Shown here: piece by piece, positions 7,534-16,685 of the stretch
How positions within the stretch are numbered: position 1 is the first letter of the stretch
Layout: every line of letters starts with the position of its first letter
Source: Saccharopolyspora montiporae
GTDB taxonomy: Bacteria; Actinomycetota; Actinomycetes; Mycobacteriales; Pseudonocardiaceae
DNA length: 64,000 nt
Assembly (NCBI RefSeq): GCF_015209505.1
Contig: NZ_JADEYC010000014.1
Location: forward strand, 157,290-221,289
Reading direction: 5' to 3'
Notes under the pieces: model-generated
What the model saw: only the letters and a program-made list of their open reading frames with translations
Database searches by the model: none
What the model was told of the DNA's origin: nothing
Position numbers and translations under genes: made by a program

Positions 7534-10308
7534 TCACGCGTCGCCGGGGTCGGAGGTCTGCGGTCCGGCCGCGCGCACGTCGTTGATCCGGTACTTGCGC
7601 GCCGCTTCCGCGGCCGTGCCCGCGGCCACCTGCCCGGACCGGGCCAGCGCGGACAGCACGGCGACGACGGTGGATTCCGCGTCGACGAGGAACACGCGCC
7701 GAGCGGCCGGGCGCGTGTCGGAGAAGCCGAACCCGTCGGTGCCCAGGCTGGCCATCTCGCCCGGCACCCACGGGCGGATCAGGTCGGGCACCGCGCGCAT
7801 CCAGTCGCTGACCGCCACCAGCGGCCCCTCGGCGTCCCGCAGCGCGCGGGTCACGTACGGCACCTCCGGTTCGGCCTCCGGATCCAGCAGGTTGCGCCGG
7901 TCGGCGGCTTCGGCCTCGCGGCGCAGTTCGGACCACGAGGTCACCGACCACACGTCGGCCTGCACACCCCATTCTTCGGCCAGCATCCGCTGCGCTTGCA
8001 GCGCCAGCGGCATGATCACCCCCGAGGCGGCGATCTGCGCGCGGGGTCCGTCGCGGCCGGGTGCCGGGCGGAACCGGTAGAGCCCGCGCAGCAGCCCGTC
8101 CACGTCCAGGCCCTCGGGTTCCGGCTCCTGCTGGTACGGCTCGTTGTAGACGGTCAGGTAGTAGAAGACGTCCTCGGGGTCTTCGCCGTACATGCGGCGC
8201 AGCCCGTCCTGGACGATGTGCGCGACCTCGAAGGCCCACGCCGGGTCGTAGGCCACGACCGCCGGGTTGGTGGCGGCCAGCAGCTGCGAGTGCCCGTCGG
8301 CGTGCTGCAGCCCTTCCCCGGTCAGCGTGGTCCGGCCCGCGGTGGCGCCGAGCATGAAACCGCGGGCCATCTGGTCGGCCGCCGCCCAGATGCCGTCCCC
8401 GGTGCGCTGGAAGCCGAACATCGAGTAGAAGATGTAGACCGGGATCATCGGCTCGCCGTGCGTGGCGTGGCTGGATCCGGCCGCGGCGAACGAGGCCGTC
8501 GAGCCCGCCTCGTTGATGCCCTCGTGCAGGATTTGGCCCTGGTCGCTCTCCCGGTAGGCCAGCATCAGCTGGTAGTCGACCGGGGTGTAGAGCTGGCCCT
8601 GCGGGTTGTAGATCTTCTGCGACGGGAACATCGAGTCCATGCCGAAGGTCCGCGCCTCGTCCGGGATGATCGGCACGATCCGGTTGCCGATACCGGAATC
8701 CTTGGCCAGGTCCTTGAGCAGCCGGACGAACGCCATGGTGGTGGCGACCTCCTGCTTGCCCGAACCGCGCCGGATCACCTCGTAGACCTCGTCACCGGGC
8801 AGCACCAGCGGTTTCGACCGCTTCGGGCGCCGTTCGGGCAGGTAGCCGCCGAGCTGGTTGCGCCGGTCGTGCAGGTATTCCAGCTCCGGCGCGTCGGCGC
8901 CGGGGTGGTAGTACGGCGGCAGGTACGGGTCGAGCTGCTCGTCGTCGATCGGGATGCGCAGGCTGTCCCGGAACAGCTTGAGGTCGTCGAGGGTCATCTT
9001 CTTCATCTGGTGCGTGGCGTTGCGCCCCTCGAAGTGCGCGCCGAGCCCGTAGCCCTTGATCGTCTTGGCCAGGATCACCGTGGGCTGGCCGTGGTGCTCG
9101 GTGGCGGCCTTGTAGGCGGCGTAGATCTTGCGGTAGTCGTGCCCGCCGCGGCGCAGGCCCCAGATCTCGTCGTCGGTGAGGTTCTTGACCATGTCCTTGG
9201 TGCGCGGGTCGCGGCCGAAGAAGTGCTCGCGCACGAACGCGCCGTCGTTGGCCTTGTAGGTCTGGTAGTCGCCGTCCGGGGTGGTGTTCATCAGGTTCAC
9301 CAGCGCGCCGTCCCGGTCGGCGTGCAGCAGGGCGTCCCACTCGCGCCCCCACACCACCTTGATGACGTTCCAGCCCGCGCCGCGGAAGAACGACTCCAGC
9401 TCCTGGATGATCTTGCCGTTTCCGCGCACCGGCCCGTCCAGCTGCTGCAGGTTGCAGTTGACCACGAAGGTCAGGTTGTCCAGGCCCTCGTTCGCGGCGA
9501 CCTGCAGCAACCCGCGGGACTCGGGCTCGTTCATCTCGCCGTCGCCGAGGAACGCCCACACCCGTTGCTGCGAGGTGTCCTTGATCCCGCGGGCGTGCAG
9601 GTAGCGGTCGAAGCGCGCCTGGAAGATCGCGTTCATCGGGCCCAGGCCCATCGACACGGTGGGGAACTCCCAGAACTCCGGCATCAGCCGCGGATGCGGG
9701 TAGGACGGCAGGCCGCCGCCGGGCCCGGCGTGCGAGTACTCCTGGCGGAACCCGTCGAGCTGGTCGGCGGTGAGCCGGTCCTCCAGGTAGGCCCGCGCGT
9801 AGATGCCGGGGGAGGCGTGCCCCTGGATGTAGAGGTGGTCGCCGCCGCCCGGGTGGTCCTTGCCGCGGAAGAACCAGTTGAACCCGACTTCGTAGAGGCT
9901 GGCCGAGGACGCGAACGACGAGATGTGCCCGCCCACGCCGATGCCCGGCCGCTGCGCGCGGTGCACCATCACCGCCGCGTTCCACCGCATCCAGGCCCGG
10001 AAGCGGCGTTCGCTCTCCTCGTCGCCGGGGAACCACGGCTCCAGTTCGGTCGGGATGGTGTTCACGTAGTCGGTGCTGGTCAGCGACGGAACACCGACAC
10101 CGGATTCCCGGGCGCGCTGCAACAGCCGCAGCATCAGGTAGCGGGCGCGCTGCTGGCCTCCCTCAGCGAGCGCGGCGTCGAACGACTGCAGCCATTCGCC
10201 GGTCTCCTCCGGATCGATGTCCGGCAGGTGCGAGGCGAGACCGTTGCGGATGACCCGGACCCGCTGCGTCGGGCGGGTGCCGTCGGAGTCGTTGTTGAGC
10301 GGGGACAA
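7534..10308 (-). CDS. aceE: Pyruvate dehydrogenase E1 component, homodimeric type
   Basis: A 924-residue E1 that decarboxylates pyruvate with thiamine diphosphate and passes the acetyl group to the E2 lipoyl domain. The thiamine motif is visible as [12 protein letters not shown] followed by [14 protein letters not shown]; the pyrimidine-domain region ([16 protein letters not shown]) contains the conserved Glu. Length is typical of the Gram-negative/actinobacterial alpha2 form. The start is taken as TTG at 10308, which follows GAGGAG with a good spacing. A 31-base inverted repeat lies 33 bases upstream of the start. The gene is separated from its E2/E3 partners, as usual in actinobacteria. Confidence 0.96.
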   Translation of the reverse strand: MSPLNNDSDGTRPTQRVRVIRNGLASHLPDIDPEETGEWLQSFDAALAEGGQQRARYLMLRLLQRARESGVGVPSLTSTDYVNTIPTELEPWFPGDEESERRFRAWMRWNAAVMVHRAQRPGIGVGGHISSFASSASLYEVGFNWFFRGKDHPGGGDHLYIQGHASPGIYARAYLEDRLTADQLDGFRQEYSHAGPGGGLPSYPHPRLMPEFWEFPTVSMGLGPMNAIFQARFDRYLHARGIKDTSQQRVWAFLGDGEMNEPESRGLLQVAANEGLDNLTFVVNCNLQQLDGPVRGNGKIIQELESFFRGAGWNVIKVVWGREWDALLHADRDGALVNLMNTTPDGDYQTYKANDGAFVREHFFGRDPRTKDMVKNLTDDEIWGLRRGGHDYRKIYAAYKAATEHHGQPTVILAKTIKGYGLGAHFEGRNATHQMKKMTLDDLKLFRDSLRIPIDDEQLDPYLPPYYHPGADAPELEYLHDRRNQLGGYLPERRPKRSKPLVLPGDEVYEVIRRGSGKQEVATTMAFVRLLKDLAKDSGIGNRIVPIIPDEARTFGMDSMFPSQKIYNPQGQLYTPVDYQLMLAYRESDQGQILHEGINEAGSTASFAAAGSSHATHGEPMIPVYIFYSMFGFQRTGDGIWAAADQMARGFMLGATAGRTTLTGEGLQHADGHSQLLAATNPAVVAYDPAWAFEVAHIVQDGLRRMYGEDPEDVFYYLTVYNEPYQQEPEPEGLDVDGLLRGLYRFRPAPGRDGPRAQIAASGVIMPLALQAQRMLAEEWGVQADVWSVTSWSELRREAEAADRRNLLDPEAEPEVPYVTRALRDAEGPLVAVSDWMRAVPDLIRPWVPGEMASLGTDGFGFSDTRPAARRVFLVDAESTVVAVLSALARSGQVAAGTAAEAARKYRINDVRAAGPQTSDPGDA

Positions 10309-10340
10309 AGGAACTCCTCGACGAGGTCGTGGATGTGGCA

Positions 10341-10371
10341 GGGTGTCGATTGATCGTGATGTCCGACACCC
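10341..10371. promoter_or_regulatory. Inverted repeat upstream of aceE
   Basis: Perfect eight-base arms GGGTGTCG (10341-10348) and CGACACCC (10364-10371) with a 15-base spacer. It sits just before the aceE ribosome site, so it could be an operator for a pyruvate or acyl-CoA responsive repressor or a 5' UTR hairpin. No regulator is assigned. Confidence 0.45.
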
Positions 10372-10465
10372 GCATGGTCCCCCATTCTCGTCCGCATCGC
10401 GTCAACCGGCGGGCGTTCCGGACCGCTCCACTGTTGCCGGTGCCCCCGCCCGTCTACAGTCGGTG

Positions 10466-10482
10466 CGCAACGCGTGGTTGCG
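10466..10482. promoter_or_regulatory. Inverted repeat in the aceE/DUF3052 divergent promoter region
   Basis: Arms CGCAAC and GTTGCG flank five bases, and a further GGTTGCG half-site follows near 10500. A -10-like TACAGT lies just upstream at 10455-10460. Together they could form the promoter and operator of the DUF3052 gene. The whole 293-base gap from 10309 to 10601 otherwise shows no gene. Confidence 0.3.
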
Positions 10483-10601
10483 GCGTGTCGTGACGTCAGC
10501 GGTTGCGCGGGTGGTGGTCGGCAGTGTTCGCTATCGACCAGACCGAAGGGCGTGCGGTGCTCGGCAGTGCCGCACCGGTGCATTGGAGGAGTGAGAAAAC
10601 C

Positions 10602-11036
10602 GTGGTCGCCGCGGGAGACGCCGGCAAAGGCGGGTCCGACGTCGCCGAGAGGCTAGACATCGAGCCCGAGATGATTGTCCAGGAGCTCGGCTGGGACGAG
10701 GACGTCGACGACGGCGTCCGGGCCGCGATCGAGGAACGTTGCGGCAGTGACCTGCTCGACGAGGATGCGGACGACGTGGTCGACGTCGTCCTGCTGTGGT
10801 GGCGCGAGGACGACGGCGACCTCACGGACACGCTCCTCGATGCCATGACCCCGCTTTCCGACGAGGGGGTCATCTGGGTCCTCACGCCGAAGACCGGGCA
10901 GGACGGGTACGTCGAGCCGGCCGACATCGCGGAAGCGGCGTCGACGGCCAACCTGGCCCAGACCGCGAGCCTGAGCATCAGCGACGGCTGGATGGGTACT
11001 CGGCTCGCGTACCGGCGGGCGAAGGCGCGCCGCTGA
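10602..11036 (+). CDS. DUF3052 family protein
   Basis: A 144-residue acidic protein conserved in actinobacteria (Rv2239c type). Characteristic stretches are VQELGWDEDVDDGVRAAIEE, DVVLLWWREDDGDL and GVIWVLTPKTGQ. Its function is unknown. The frame is open for 33 codons upstream, but the GTG at 10602 gives the family N-terminus and follows GGAGGA. It is divergent from aceE and lies 137 bases before ahpE, the same order as in M. tuberculosis. Confidence 0.88.
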   Translation: MVAAGDAGKGGSDVAERLDIEPEMIVQELGWDEDVDDGVRAAIEERCGSDLLDEDADDVVDVVLLWWREDDGDLTDTLLDAMTPLSDEGVIWVLTPKTGQDGYVEPADIAEAASTANLAQTASLSISDGWMGTRLAYRRAKARR

Positions 11037-11173
11037 CCGATCGCGTGCGCTGCCTGCGCACGCCCGTCAACCGCTGGCCGTGGGCCCGGTGGGTCGCCAT
11101 CGGTGCCCGCGGCAGCCGCTGCGGTGTAGGTTCGGCGTCGGACAAGGTCACCTCCAGCAGAAGGGTGCGCTTC

Positions 11174-11638
11174 ATGACGATCGAGGTCGGTGCGCAGGCG
11201 CCGGACTTCACGTTGCCGGACTACAACAAGCAGAAGGTGTCGCTGGCGGATTTCCGCGGCGACAAGAACGTGCTGCTGGTGTTCTACCCCTTCGCCTTCA
11301 GCGGCGTCTGCCACGGCGAGCTGTGCGAGATCCGGGACGACCTGTCGGAATTCCAGAACGACCAGGTCCAGGTGCTCGGCGTTTCGGTCGACTCGCCGTT
11401 CGCGCTCAAGGCGTGGGCCGACCAGGAGGGCTACACCTTCCCGCTGCTGTCGGACTTCTGGCCGCACGGCGAGACCGCGAAGGCCTACGGCGTGTTCAAC
11501 GAGGACGCCGGCATGGCGGTGCGCGGCACGTTCCTCATCGACACCGAGGGCAAGGTCCGGTTCGCCGAGGCGAACCAGCCCGGCGAGGCGCGCGACCAGA
11601 GCGTGTGGAAGAAGGCCGTCACCGAACTGACCGGGTGA
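11174..11638 (+). CDS. ahpE: Peroxiredoxin AhpE
   Basis: A 154-residue thiol peroxidase that reduces hydrogen peroxide, peroxynitrite and lipid hydroperoxides; in actinobacteria it is recycled through mycothiol and mycoredoxin. The peroxidatic Cys46 lies in PFAFSGVCHGELC, with a second Cys at 51, and the conserved Arg is found in AVRGTFLID. The ATG at 11174 is the family start. The order aceE, DUF3052, ahpE matches the mycobacterial locus, and mshB for mycothiol lies 3.7 kb downstream. Confidence 0.94.
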   Translation: MTIEVGAQAPDFTLPDYNKQKVSLADFRGDKNVLLVFYPFAFSGVCHGELCEIRDDLSEFQNDQVQVLGVSVDSPFALKAWADQEGYTFPLLSDFWPHGETAKAYGVFNEDAGMAVRGTFLIDTEGKVRFAEANQPGEARDQSVWKKAVTELTG

Positions 11639-11723
11639 GGCCTCGTGGGGGCCGACCGGTAGGCTGACCGCCGCGGTCAGTCGGTCGCCGGATCTCTGCC
11701 GGTCGCGCCGGTCGGCCGTCACC

Positions 11724-11795
11724 GGGCGCATAGCTCAGCGGAAGAGCACTCGCCTTACAAGCGAGGGGTCGCTGGTTCGAACCCAGCTGCGCCCA
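11724..11795 (+). tRNA. tRNA-Val (anticodon TAC)
   Basis: A complete 72-base cloverleaf: acceptor GGGCGCA/TGCGCCC, D stem GCTC/GAGC, anticodon stem CTCGC/GCGAG with loop CTTACAA, T stem GCTGG/CCAGC with TTCGAAC loop, discriminator A. CCA is not encoded. The anticodon TAC reads valine codons. A -10-like TAGGCT lies at 11660-11665. It marks the left boundary of a 19-kb stretch of accessory genes. Confidence 0.97.
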
Positions 11796-11827
11796 CTGCG
11801 TCGTACCCGACTTCACCTGCGAGAACA

Positions 11828-11858
11828 GAGCCCGACGGAGTTCGTCTCCGCCGGGCTC
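11828..11858 (+). terminator. Terminator-like hairpin after tRNA-Val
   Basis: GAGCCC-GA-CGGAG pairs with CTCCG-CC-GGGCTC around a TTCGT loop; one two-base internal mismatch. It lies 33 bases after the tRNA and fits its transcription end. Confidence 0.65.
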
Positions 11859-11975
11859 CGCTGCGTCCGGGTGCGGGTGTGGTGCCGGTCGGGGGGTCGT
11901 CGGTATTGAGTCCACTATGGACAATCTTGTGCGATCGGCGCGGCGCGGGGGCCGCTGAGCTGCTGCAATGGGCGG

Positions 11976-12887
11976 ATGCGGGTTCTGGTCACCGGAGCGG
12001 GCGGGTATCTGGGGCGGGCCGTGGTGCGGCAGCTGGTCGCCGGCGGGCACCGCGTGTCGGCCTTGGTGCACCGCACCCCGGTCGCGCAGCCGGACGTCGA
12101 GCTCTTCCACGGCGACGTGCTCGATCCGGAGGCCGTGCTGCCCGCGGTGCGCGGTGCCGACGCCGTGGTGCACCTGGCCGGGCAGGCCGGGTCCGCCGCG
12201 CGGCCGGCCTGGCACTACCGGCTCAACGTGGGTGGCGCCGCCACCGTGCTCGACGCGCTGACCGCCGCGGCCGCTGCCGCCGACGAGACTCCGGCGTTCC
12301 TGCTGGCCTCCACCGGCGATGTTTACGGGCGCGCCGGGCGGCACCCGATCCGCGAGGACGCCCGCGCCCGACCGCGCGATGCGTTCGCCGACGCCAAGCT
12401 CGCCGCCGAGCACCTGCTGGGCTGGGCGGCGGGCACCGGCCGCATCGCGGCGGCGAGCCTGCGCGTCTTCAACGCGGCCGGGGCCGTCGACGGCGCGGGG
12501 GATCCGGACGATGCGCACACGATCCCCGGGATGCTGGCCGCCGCGCGCGGCCGGGTCGCGCACTTCGTCGTGTCCGGTGACGGGTCCGCGGTCCGCGATT
12601 TCGTGCACGTGCTCGACATCGGCAGCGCGTTCGCGACCGCGCTGCGCGGGTGCCGCGCGGGCGAGCACCACGTCTTCAACGTCGGCGGGCCGGGTGCGTC
12701 GGCCGACCGCATCGCGCAGCTCGCCGCGGAGCAGACCGGTGCCGCCCCCGCGGTCGTCTACCGGGCCGGCGAGATCGGGCCCGCCCCGCACCCGCGGGCG
12801 AACACCGCCAAGCTGCGCCGGCTCGGCTGGCGCGCCGAGCACTCCGATCCGGCGCTGCTGGTGCGTGAGCAGGCCGCCGCGCGCTGA
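11976..12887 (+). CDS. Extended SDR, NAD-dependent sugar epimerase/dehydratase-like, atypical active site
   Basis: A 303-residue Rossmann protein with GAGGYLG at residues 7-13 for NAD(P) binding, VVHLAGQAGS, and STGDVYG carrying the catalytic Ser/Thr. The usual YxxxK becomes FADAK (Phe where Tyr acts as base), so normal epimerase or dehydratase chemistry is doubtful. The C-terminus (SAVRDFVHVLDIGSAF, VFNVGGPG) is typical of GalE/UDP-glucose 4-epimerase relatives. No sugar genes lie beside it. Substrate unknown; it may bind NAD(P) or a sugar nucleotide without turnover. Confidence 0.78.
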   Translation: MRVLVTGAGGYLGRAVVRQLVAGGHRVSALVHRTPVAQPDVELFHGDVLDPEAVLPAVRGADAVVHLAGQAGSAARPAWHYRLNVGGAATVLDALTAAAAAADETPAFLLASTGDVYGRAGRHPIREDARARPRDAFADAKLAAEHLLGWAAGTGRIAAASLRVFNAAGAVDGAGDPDDAHTIPGMLAAARGRVAHFVVSGDGSAVRDFVHVLDIGSAFATALRGCRAGEHHVFNVGGPGASADRIAQLAAEQTGAAPAVVYRAGEIGPAPHPRANTAKLRRLGWRAEHSDPALLVREQAAAR

Positions 12888-12896
12888 ATCCGCTGT

Positions 12897-13685
12897 TCAG
12901 GCGGGCGGTTTCCAGGGGAACTCGGGGCTGCGCCGCTGCAGGAAGGCCGAGATCCCCTCGGCGCCCTCCCCGTACCGTGCGCTCTGCGCCCGCCAGTACC
13001 GGGCGCGTTCGGCCACGGGCAGGCCCTGCGCCGCGCGGTCGATGATCTCCCCGGCCGCGGCCACCGACAGCTGCGAGCGCTGCGCGATGGTCCGCGCCAG
13101 CTGCTCGGCGCGCGCGACGGGGTCGGGTGCGGTCTCGTCGACCAGGCCGATCCGCAGCGCGTGCGCGGCGTCGACCAGGTCACCGGAGAACAGCAGGAGT
13201 TTCGCGGCGCCCGGACCGACCAGGTGGGTCAGCCGCTGCAGGCTCGTCTCCGGGTAGACGATGCCGAGTTTGGCGGGGGTGATGCCGAAGGTGGCCGCCT
13301 CGCCGCTGATCCGGATGTCGCAGGCGGCGGCCAGCTGGCAGCCCCCACCCACGCAGTAGCCGTCGATCGCCGCGATCGTGGGCCGCGGGAAGGAGATCAG
13401 CGCCTGCTCGGCGGCCACGGCGAACTCCTCCCGGCCGTCCTCCCCGGAGGAGTCCGCGCCGATGGCGCTGAGCTCGCCGATGTCGGCCCCGGCGCTGAAC
13501 GAGCCACCGCTGCCGGTCAGCACCACCGCCCGGGCCCGTTCGTCGGCGCGCACCTCGTCGAGGAGCTCGGGGAGCCTGCGCCACATCGCCGCGGTCATCG
13601 CGTTGCGCTTGCCCGGGTTGGCGATGGTCAGCCACGCGCAATGGTCGTGCACCGCCAGCTGCAGCGTCCCGCCCGGATCGTCCAT
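12897..13685 (-). CDS. Enoyl-CoA hydratase/isomerase family protein
   Basis: A 262-residue crotonase-fold enzyme. The oxyanion-hole segments are visible: FSAGADIGEL near residue 70 and DGYCVGGGCQLAAACD near 115-130; the segment AKLGIVYPETS aligns with the second catalytic-acid region but has Tyr-Pro-Glu in place of the usual Gly-Xaa-Xaa-Pro. Reaction could be hydration, isomerisation or another acyl-CoA step. ATG at 13685 follows GAGGAGG with good spacing. It converges on the epimerase-like gene nine bases away and is divergent from the DUF3048 gene. Confidence 0.87.
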   Translation of the reverse strand: MDDPGGTLQLAVHDHCAWLTIANPGKRNAMTAAMWRRLPELLDEVRADERARAVVLTGSGGSFSAGADIGELSAIGADSSGEDGREEFAVAAEQALISFPRPTIAAIDGYCVGGGCQLAAACDIRISGEAATFGITPAKLGIVYPETSLQRLTHLVGPGAAKLLLFSGDLVDAAHALRIGLVDETAPDPVARAEQLARTIAQRSQLSVAAAGEIIDRAAQGLPVAERARYWRAQSARYGEGAEGISAFLQRRSPEFPWKPPA

Positions 13686-13850
13686 CTGGTTCCTCCTCGC
13701 GACCGGCGCACCATCCTCGTCGCGGGCACGGCGGTGCGGCAAGGCCCGGGCGCGCTCGATCGGACCGGCGAGCGGTGTGCGTCGAACGGCGCATTGTCCG
13801 TCCTCCTCGGACGCGGAACACTGCAGCGGACGGATTCGCACGGAGGTCCC

Positions 13851-14801
13851 ATGTGGTGGTCGCGCCTGCTCACCACGGTGGTCGCCCTGCTGGCCGTGGC
13901 CGGTGCGGGGCTGGGGATGCAGCCGAGCGCGACGCTTCCCGTTCCGCCGCCGCCCGCACCACCCGCGCCGCCGCCGCCGCCACCACCTCCTCCGCCGCCG
14001 GTGGGGCCGCCGGTGCTCGCGGTCAAAGTGGACAACGCGCCGACCGCCCGCCCGCCGACCGGGGTGGAAGCCGCCGACGTGGTGTACGTGGAGCCGGTCG
14101 AGGCCGGGATCAGCCGCCTGGTGGCCGTGTTCGCCTCCCGGGTGCCGCCGGTGGTCGGACCGGTCCGCAGCGCGCGGGAGACGGATCTGCGCCTGCTGCC
14201 CCAGTTCGGCCATCCGGCGCTGGCCTTCTCCGGGGCCGCACCGGAACTGCTACCGGACATCGCCGCCGCGCCGGTCACCCCGGCTTCCGAGGCCGAGGAG
14301 CCCGGGGCCTACTTCCGCGGCCCGGGAACCGCCCCGCACAACCTGTTCGTGCGGCCCGAGCAGCTGCCGGACGGGGCGGGGTGGTCACCGCGCGCACCTC
14401 TGCACATCGGACCGCCGCCGCCCGGTGGCCGACCGAGCGGCGGTGAGCGGATCAGCTACCCCGCCGCGGCGATCGGCGTGGAACCGGCCCCCGGCGGCTG
14501 GTCGGTGGTCATGGACGGCGAACCGCTGACGACCGCCGGTGGTGCGCCGCTGCGGCCTGGGACTGTGGTGCTGCAGGAGGTCGACGTGCACGGCTCCGGG
14601 TTGCAGGACGTCTCGGGCAACACCTCGCCGTACGCGGAGACGGTCGGCGAGGGGCGGGCCGTGGTGCTGCGCGACGGTCGCTCCTATGACGCGCGCTGGT
14701 CGCGCCCCGATCCCGCCGCGGGCACCGCGTACACCACCACCGAGGGCGAGCCGATGACCTTCGCGCCCGGCCAAGTCTGGGTGGTGCTGGTGCAGCGCTA
14801 G
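13851..14801 (+). CDS. DUF3048 domain protein, exported or membrane-anchored
   Basis: A 316-residue protein with an N-terminal hydrophobic segment (residues 5-23, LLTTVVALLAVAGAGLGM) that looks like a signal or anchor, then a striking proline run near residues 28-52, then a DUF3048 (YerB) domain. Typical DUF3048 stretches are AVKVDNAPTARPPTGVEAAD, DVVYVEPVEAGISRL and VGPVRSARETDL; the C-terminal half has the matching second domain. YerB relatives are lipoproteins, but no lipobox Cys is seen here. ATG at 13851 follows GGAGG at five bases. Function unknown; a cell-surface role is inferred. Confidence 0.82.
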   Translation: MWWSRLLTTVVALLAVAGAGLGMQPSATLPVPPPPAPPAPPPPPPPPPPPVGPPVLAVKVDNAPTARPPTGVEAADVVYVEPVEAGISRLVAVFASRVPPVVGPVRSARETDLRLLPQFGHPALAFSGAAPELLPDIAAAPVTPASEAEEPGAYFRGPGTAPHNLFVRPEQLPDGAGWSPRAPLHIGPPPPGGRPSGGERISYPAAAIGVEPAPGGWSVVMDGEPLTTAGGAPLRPGTVVLQEVDVHGSGLQDVSGNTSPYAETVGEGRAVVLRDGRSYDARWSRPDPAAGTAYTTTEGEPMTFAPGQVWVVLVQR

Positions 14802-14847
14802 TCGAGTCACCGGCCACAGATGCGGGCCCGACGTTTCCCGGGCGGAT

Positions 14848-14853
14848 TAGGCT
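14848..14853 (+). promoter_or_regulatory. -10 box of mshB, leaderless type
   Basis: TAGGCT is followed by seven bases and then the ATG at 14861. No ribosome site is present, so transcription would begin at or next to the start codon. Confidence 0.55.
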
Positions 14854-14860
14854 CGCGGCC

Positions 14861-15703
14861 ATGACCGACCGCCGCCTGCTGCTGGTGCACGCACATCCGG
14901 ACGACGAGTCCACCGCCACCGGGGCGACCATCGCCCGGTACTGCGCCGAAGGTGCGGACGTGGGCGTGGTGACCTGCACCAGCGGGGAGCTCGGCGAGGT
15001 GGTCGCCGATGATCTGGCCGCGCTGCGCGGGGATCCGGACGCGCTCGGCGAGCACCGCCGCGCCGAGATCAGCGCGGCGTTGGCCGAGTACGGCGACGTC
15101 GGGCTGGACTGGCTGGGCGGACCGGGCCGCTGGCGGGACAGCGGCATGGCGGGTGCGGACGGCAACAGCGCACCGGGCTCGTTCTCCGCCGCCGATCCGG
15201 TGGAGATCGTGCGGGCGATGGTGGGGTTGCTGCGCCGGCGGCGCCCGCACGTGCTGGTGACCTACGACGACCACGGCGGGTACGGCCATCCGGACCACAT
15301 CGCGGCCAACCGGGCGGTGATGGACGCGATCGACCCGGCGGCCGACCCCGCGTTCGCGCCCGAGCTCGGTGCGGCCTGGTCGGTGCCCAAGGTGTACTGG
15401 ACGACGCTGCCCGACTCACTGGTGCGGCGGATGCGCGAGGCCGGGATCGACGGGTTCGCGCCGCACACCGTTCCGGACGAGCAGCTCACCGCGGTGCTCG
15501 ACGGCCGGGCGCACCACGCGGCCAAGCTCGCCGCGCTGCGCCACTACCGCAGCCAGGTCGACGTCGACGACGGCGGTTTCTTCTCCGGGCTCGTCTCCCG
15601 GCCGGAGTTCGCGGTGGAGCACTACCTGCTGGTGCGTGGCGTGCCGGGACCGGGCGAGGACGAGCTGGGCCGGGAGACCGACCTGTTCGCCGGGCTGGGC
15701 TGA
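14861..15703 (+). CDS. mshB: Mycothiol deacetylase MshB (GlcNAc-Ins deacetylase)
   Basis: A 280-residue zinc amidase that removes the acetyl group from 1D-myo-inositol 2-acetamido-2-deoxy-glucopyranoside, the second committed step of mycothiol synthesis. The metal-binding AHPDDE lies at residues 11-16 and the second zinc ligand in GYGHPDHIAA near 145. The tail (residues 190-280) matches MshB rather than the related Mca, whose product is smaller mercapturic amides. Mca is the main alternative. It likely has a leaderless transcript and is followed after 13 bases by a convergent GntR regulator. Confidence 0.9.
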   Translation: MTDRRLLLVHAHPDDESTATGATIARYCAEGADVGVVTCTSGELGEVVADDLAALRGDPDALGEHRRAEISAALAEYGDVGLDWLGGPGRWRDSGMAGADGNSAPGSFSAADPVEIVRAMVGLLRRRRPHVLVTYDDHGGYGHPDHIAANRAVMDAIDPAADPAFAPELGAAWSVPKVYWTTLPDSLVRRMREAGIDGFAPHTVPDEQLTAVLDGRAHHAAKLAALRHYRSQVDVDDGGFFSGLVSRPEFAVEHYLLVRGVPGPGEDELGRETDLFAGLG

Positions 15704-15716
15704 GCCTGCGCGGAGG

Positions 15717-16415
15717 TCAGCCCTGGTGCGCCCGGTAGGCGCCGACCAGCTGGTGCTCCGCCTCGTCGAAGTACTCGTCCAGCCGCGCGGCCGCTCGATC
15801 CGGTGCACCGTCCCGGACGAGGTCGGCGATCTCCCGGTTGAGCCCGAGGTAGGGCTGGTGGAACTCCCGGGGCCGGGACATCACGTGGAAGGCCAGCCGC
15901 AGCTCGGCCAGCAGCTGGCGCATCGTCTCGTTGACGCGCGGGCTGCCCGCGAGCGCGGCCAGGGATTCGTGGAAGCGCATGTTCGCCGTACCCACGTCCC
16001 ACCACCGCTCGTCCCGGGCGGCCTGCTCGCCGTCGGCCACCGACTGGCCGACCGCGTCGATGAGCTCCTGCTCGGAGCGCGCGCTGCGGCGCACCGCGCT
16101 GGTCTCCAGCAGGCGGCGGATCCGGTAGAGGTCGATGACGTCCTCGTCGGACAGCACCCGCACGAACACGCCCCGGTTGAACTGGTGCACCAGCAGCCGC
16201 TCGTGCACCAGCAGCCGGAACGCCTCGCGGAGCGTGTTGCGCGAGACCGCAAGCGCGCGGCCCGCGCTCTCCTCGGACAACCTGGTCCCGGGGGCGAGCG
16301 CTCCCTCGATGACCCGCTGCCGCAGCACGTCGGCGACCCGTTCGGCGGTGCTGGTCCGGTCGAGCAGCGACCGGTCCCCCGCGAGCAGGTCCACCCACAT
16401 GTCGCTGGTGGTCAT
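15717..16415 (-). CDS. GntR-family regulator, FadR (FCD) subgroup
   Basis: A 232-residue regulator with an N-terminal winged helix (residues 22-85; LRQRVIEGALAPGTRLSEES then SRNTLREAFRLLVHERLL) and a C-terminal all-helical FCD ligand domain; the metal-site pattern includes NMRFHESLAALAGS and a later His near 205. It is divergent from the Nramp/pxp operon, and B. subtilis carries the regulator kipR in the same gene set (an unrelated IclR-family protein). It probably represses that operon and itself through the palindrome at 16490-16502; the ligand may be 5-oxoproline or a related acid. Confidence 0.88.
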   Translation of the reverse strand: MTTSDMWVDLLAGDRSLLDRTSTAERVADVLRQRVIEGALAPGTRLSEESAGRALAVSRNTLREAFRLLVHERLLVHQFNRGVFVRVLSDEDVIDLYRIRRLLETSAVRRSARSEQELIDAVGQSVADGEQAARDERWWDVGTANMRFHESLAALAGSPRVNETMRQLLAELRLAFHVMSRPREFHQPYLGLNREIADLVRDGAPDRAAARLDEYFDEAEHQLVGAYRAHQG

Positions 16416-16489
16416 CGGCCCCCCAACCGGACAGGAGTTGATCTGCTGACTGCAGTGTATCGACGAATTTCCCTGCGGGGTATTGCAGG

Positions 16490-16502
16490 ATTGTTCAACA
16501 AT
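16490..16502. promoter_or_regulatory. Likely GntR operator for the pxp operon
   Basis: A perfect 13-base palindrome ATTGTT-C-AACAAT fits the FadR-subfamily pattern TNGTNNNACNA. It lies in the 270-base AT-richer gap between the divergent gntR and Nramp genes, 75 bases from gntR and 184 from the transporter. Assignment by position and pattern. Confidence 0.65.
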
Positions 16503-16685
16503 TCTCTATCTTGTCCCGAACCGCGGCTCCGCGGTCCGCGCCGAGGTGACCCCGGCACGGCCCGGCCGAGCGGGAGACGGCACCCCCAGGGGTGCCCGGA
16601 GCGTCCGGTGATCATCCGCGGGCGTGCCGCCCGGTCCTGATCGACCACGCACACCAACCGAGCAACCGACGTGGAACGGAGCGCC

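Noticed and set aside
7465..10353. Very long open frame on the plus strand opposite aceE
   Set aside because: It is the antisense shadow of aceE in GC-rich DNA; composition is Arg/His/Val-rich without motifs.
11724..11795. tRNA-Val as an integration site for the adjacent accessory block
   Set aside because: No integrase gene and no repeated tRNA 3' end were seen in the window, so it stays only a hypothesis.
11619..12842. Antisense frame over the tRNA-Val and the epimerase-like gene
   Set aside because: It crosses a tRNA and the terminator hairpin and has no protein pattern.
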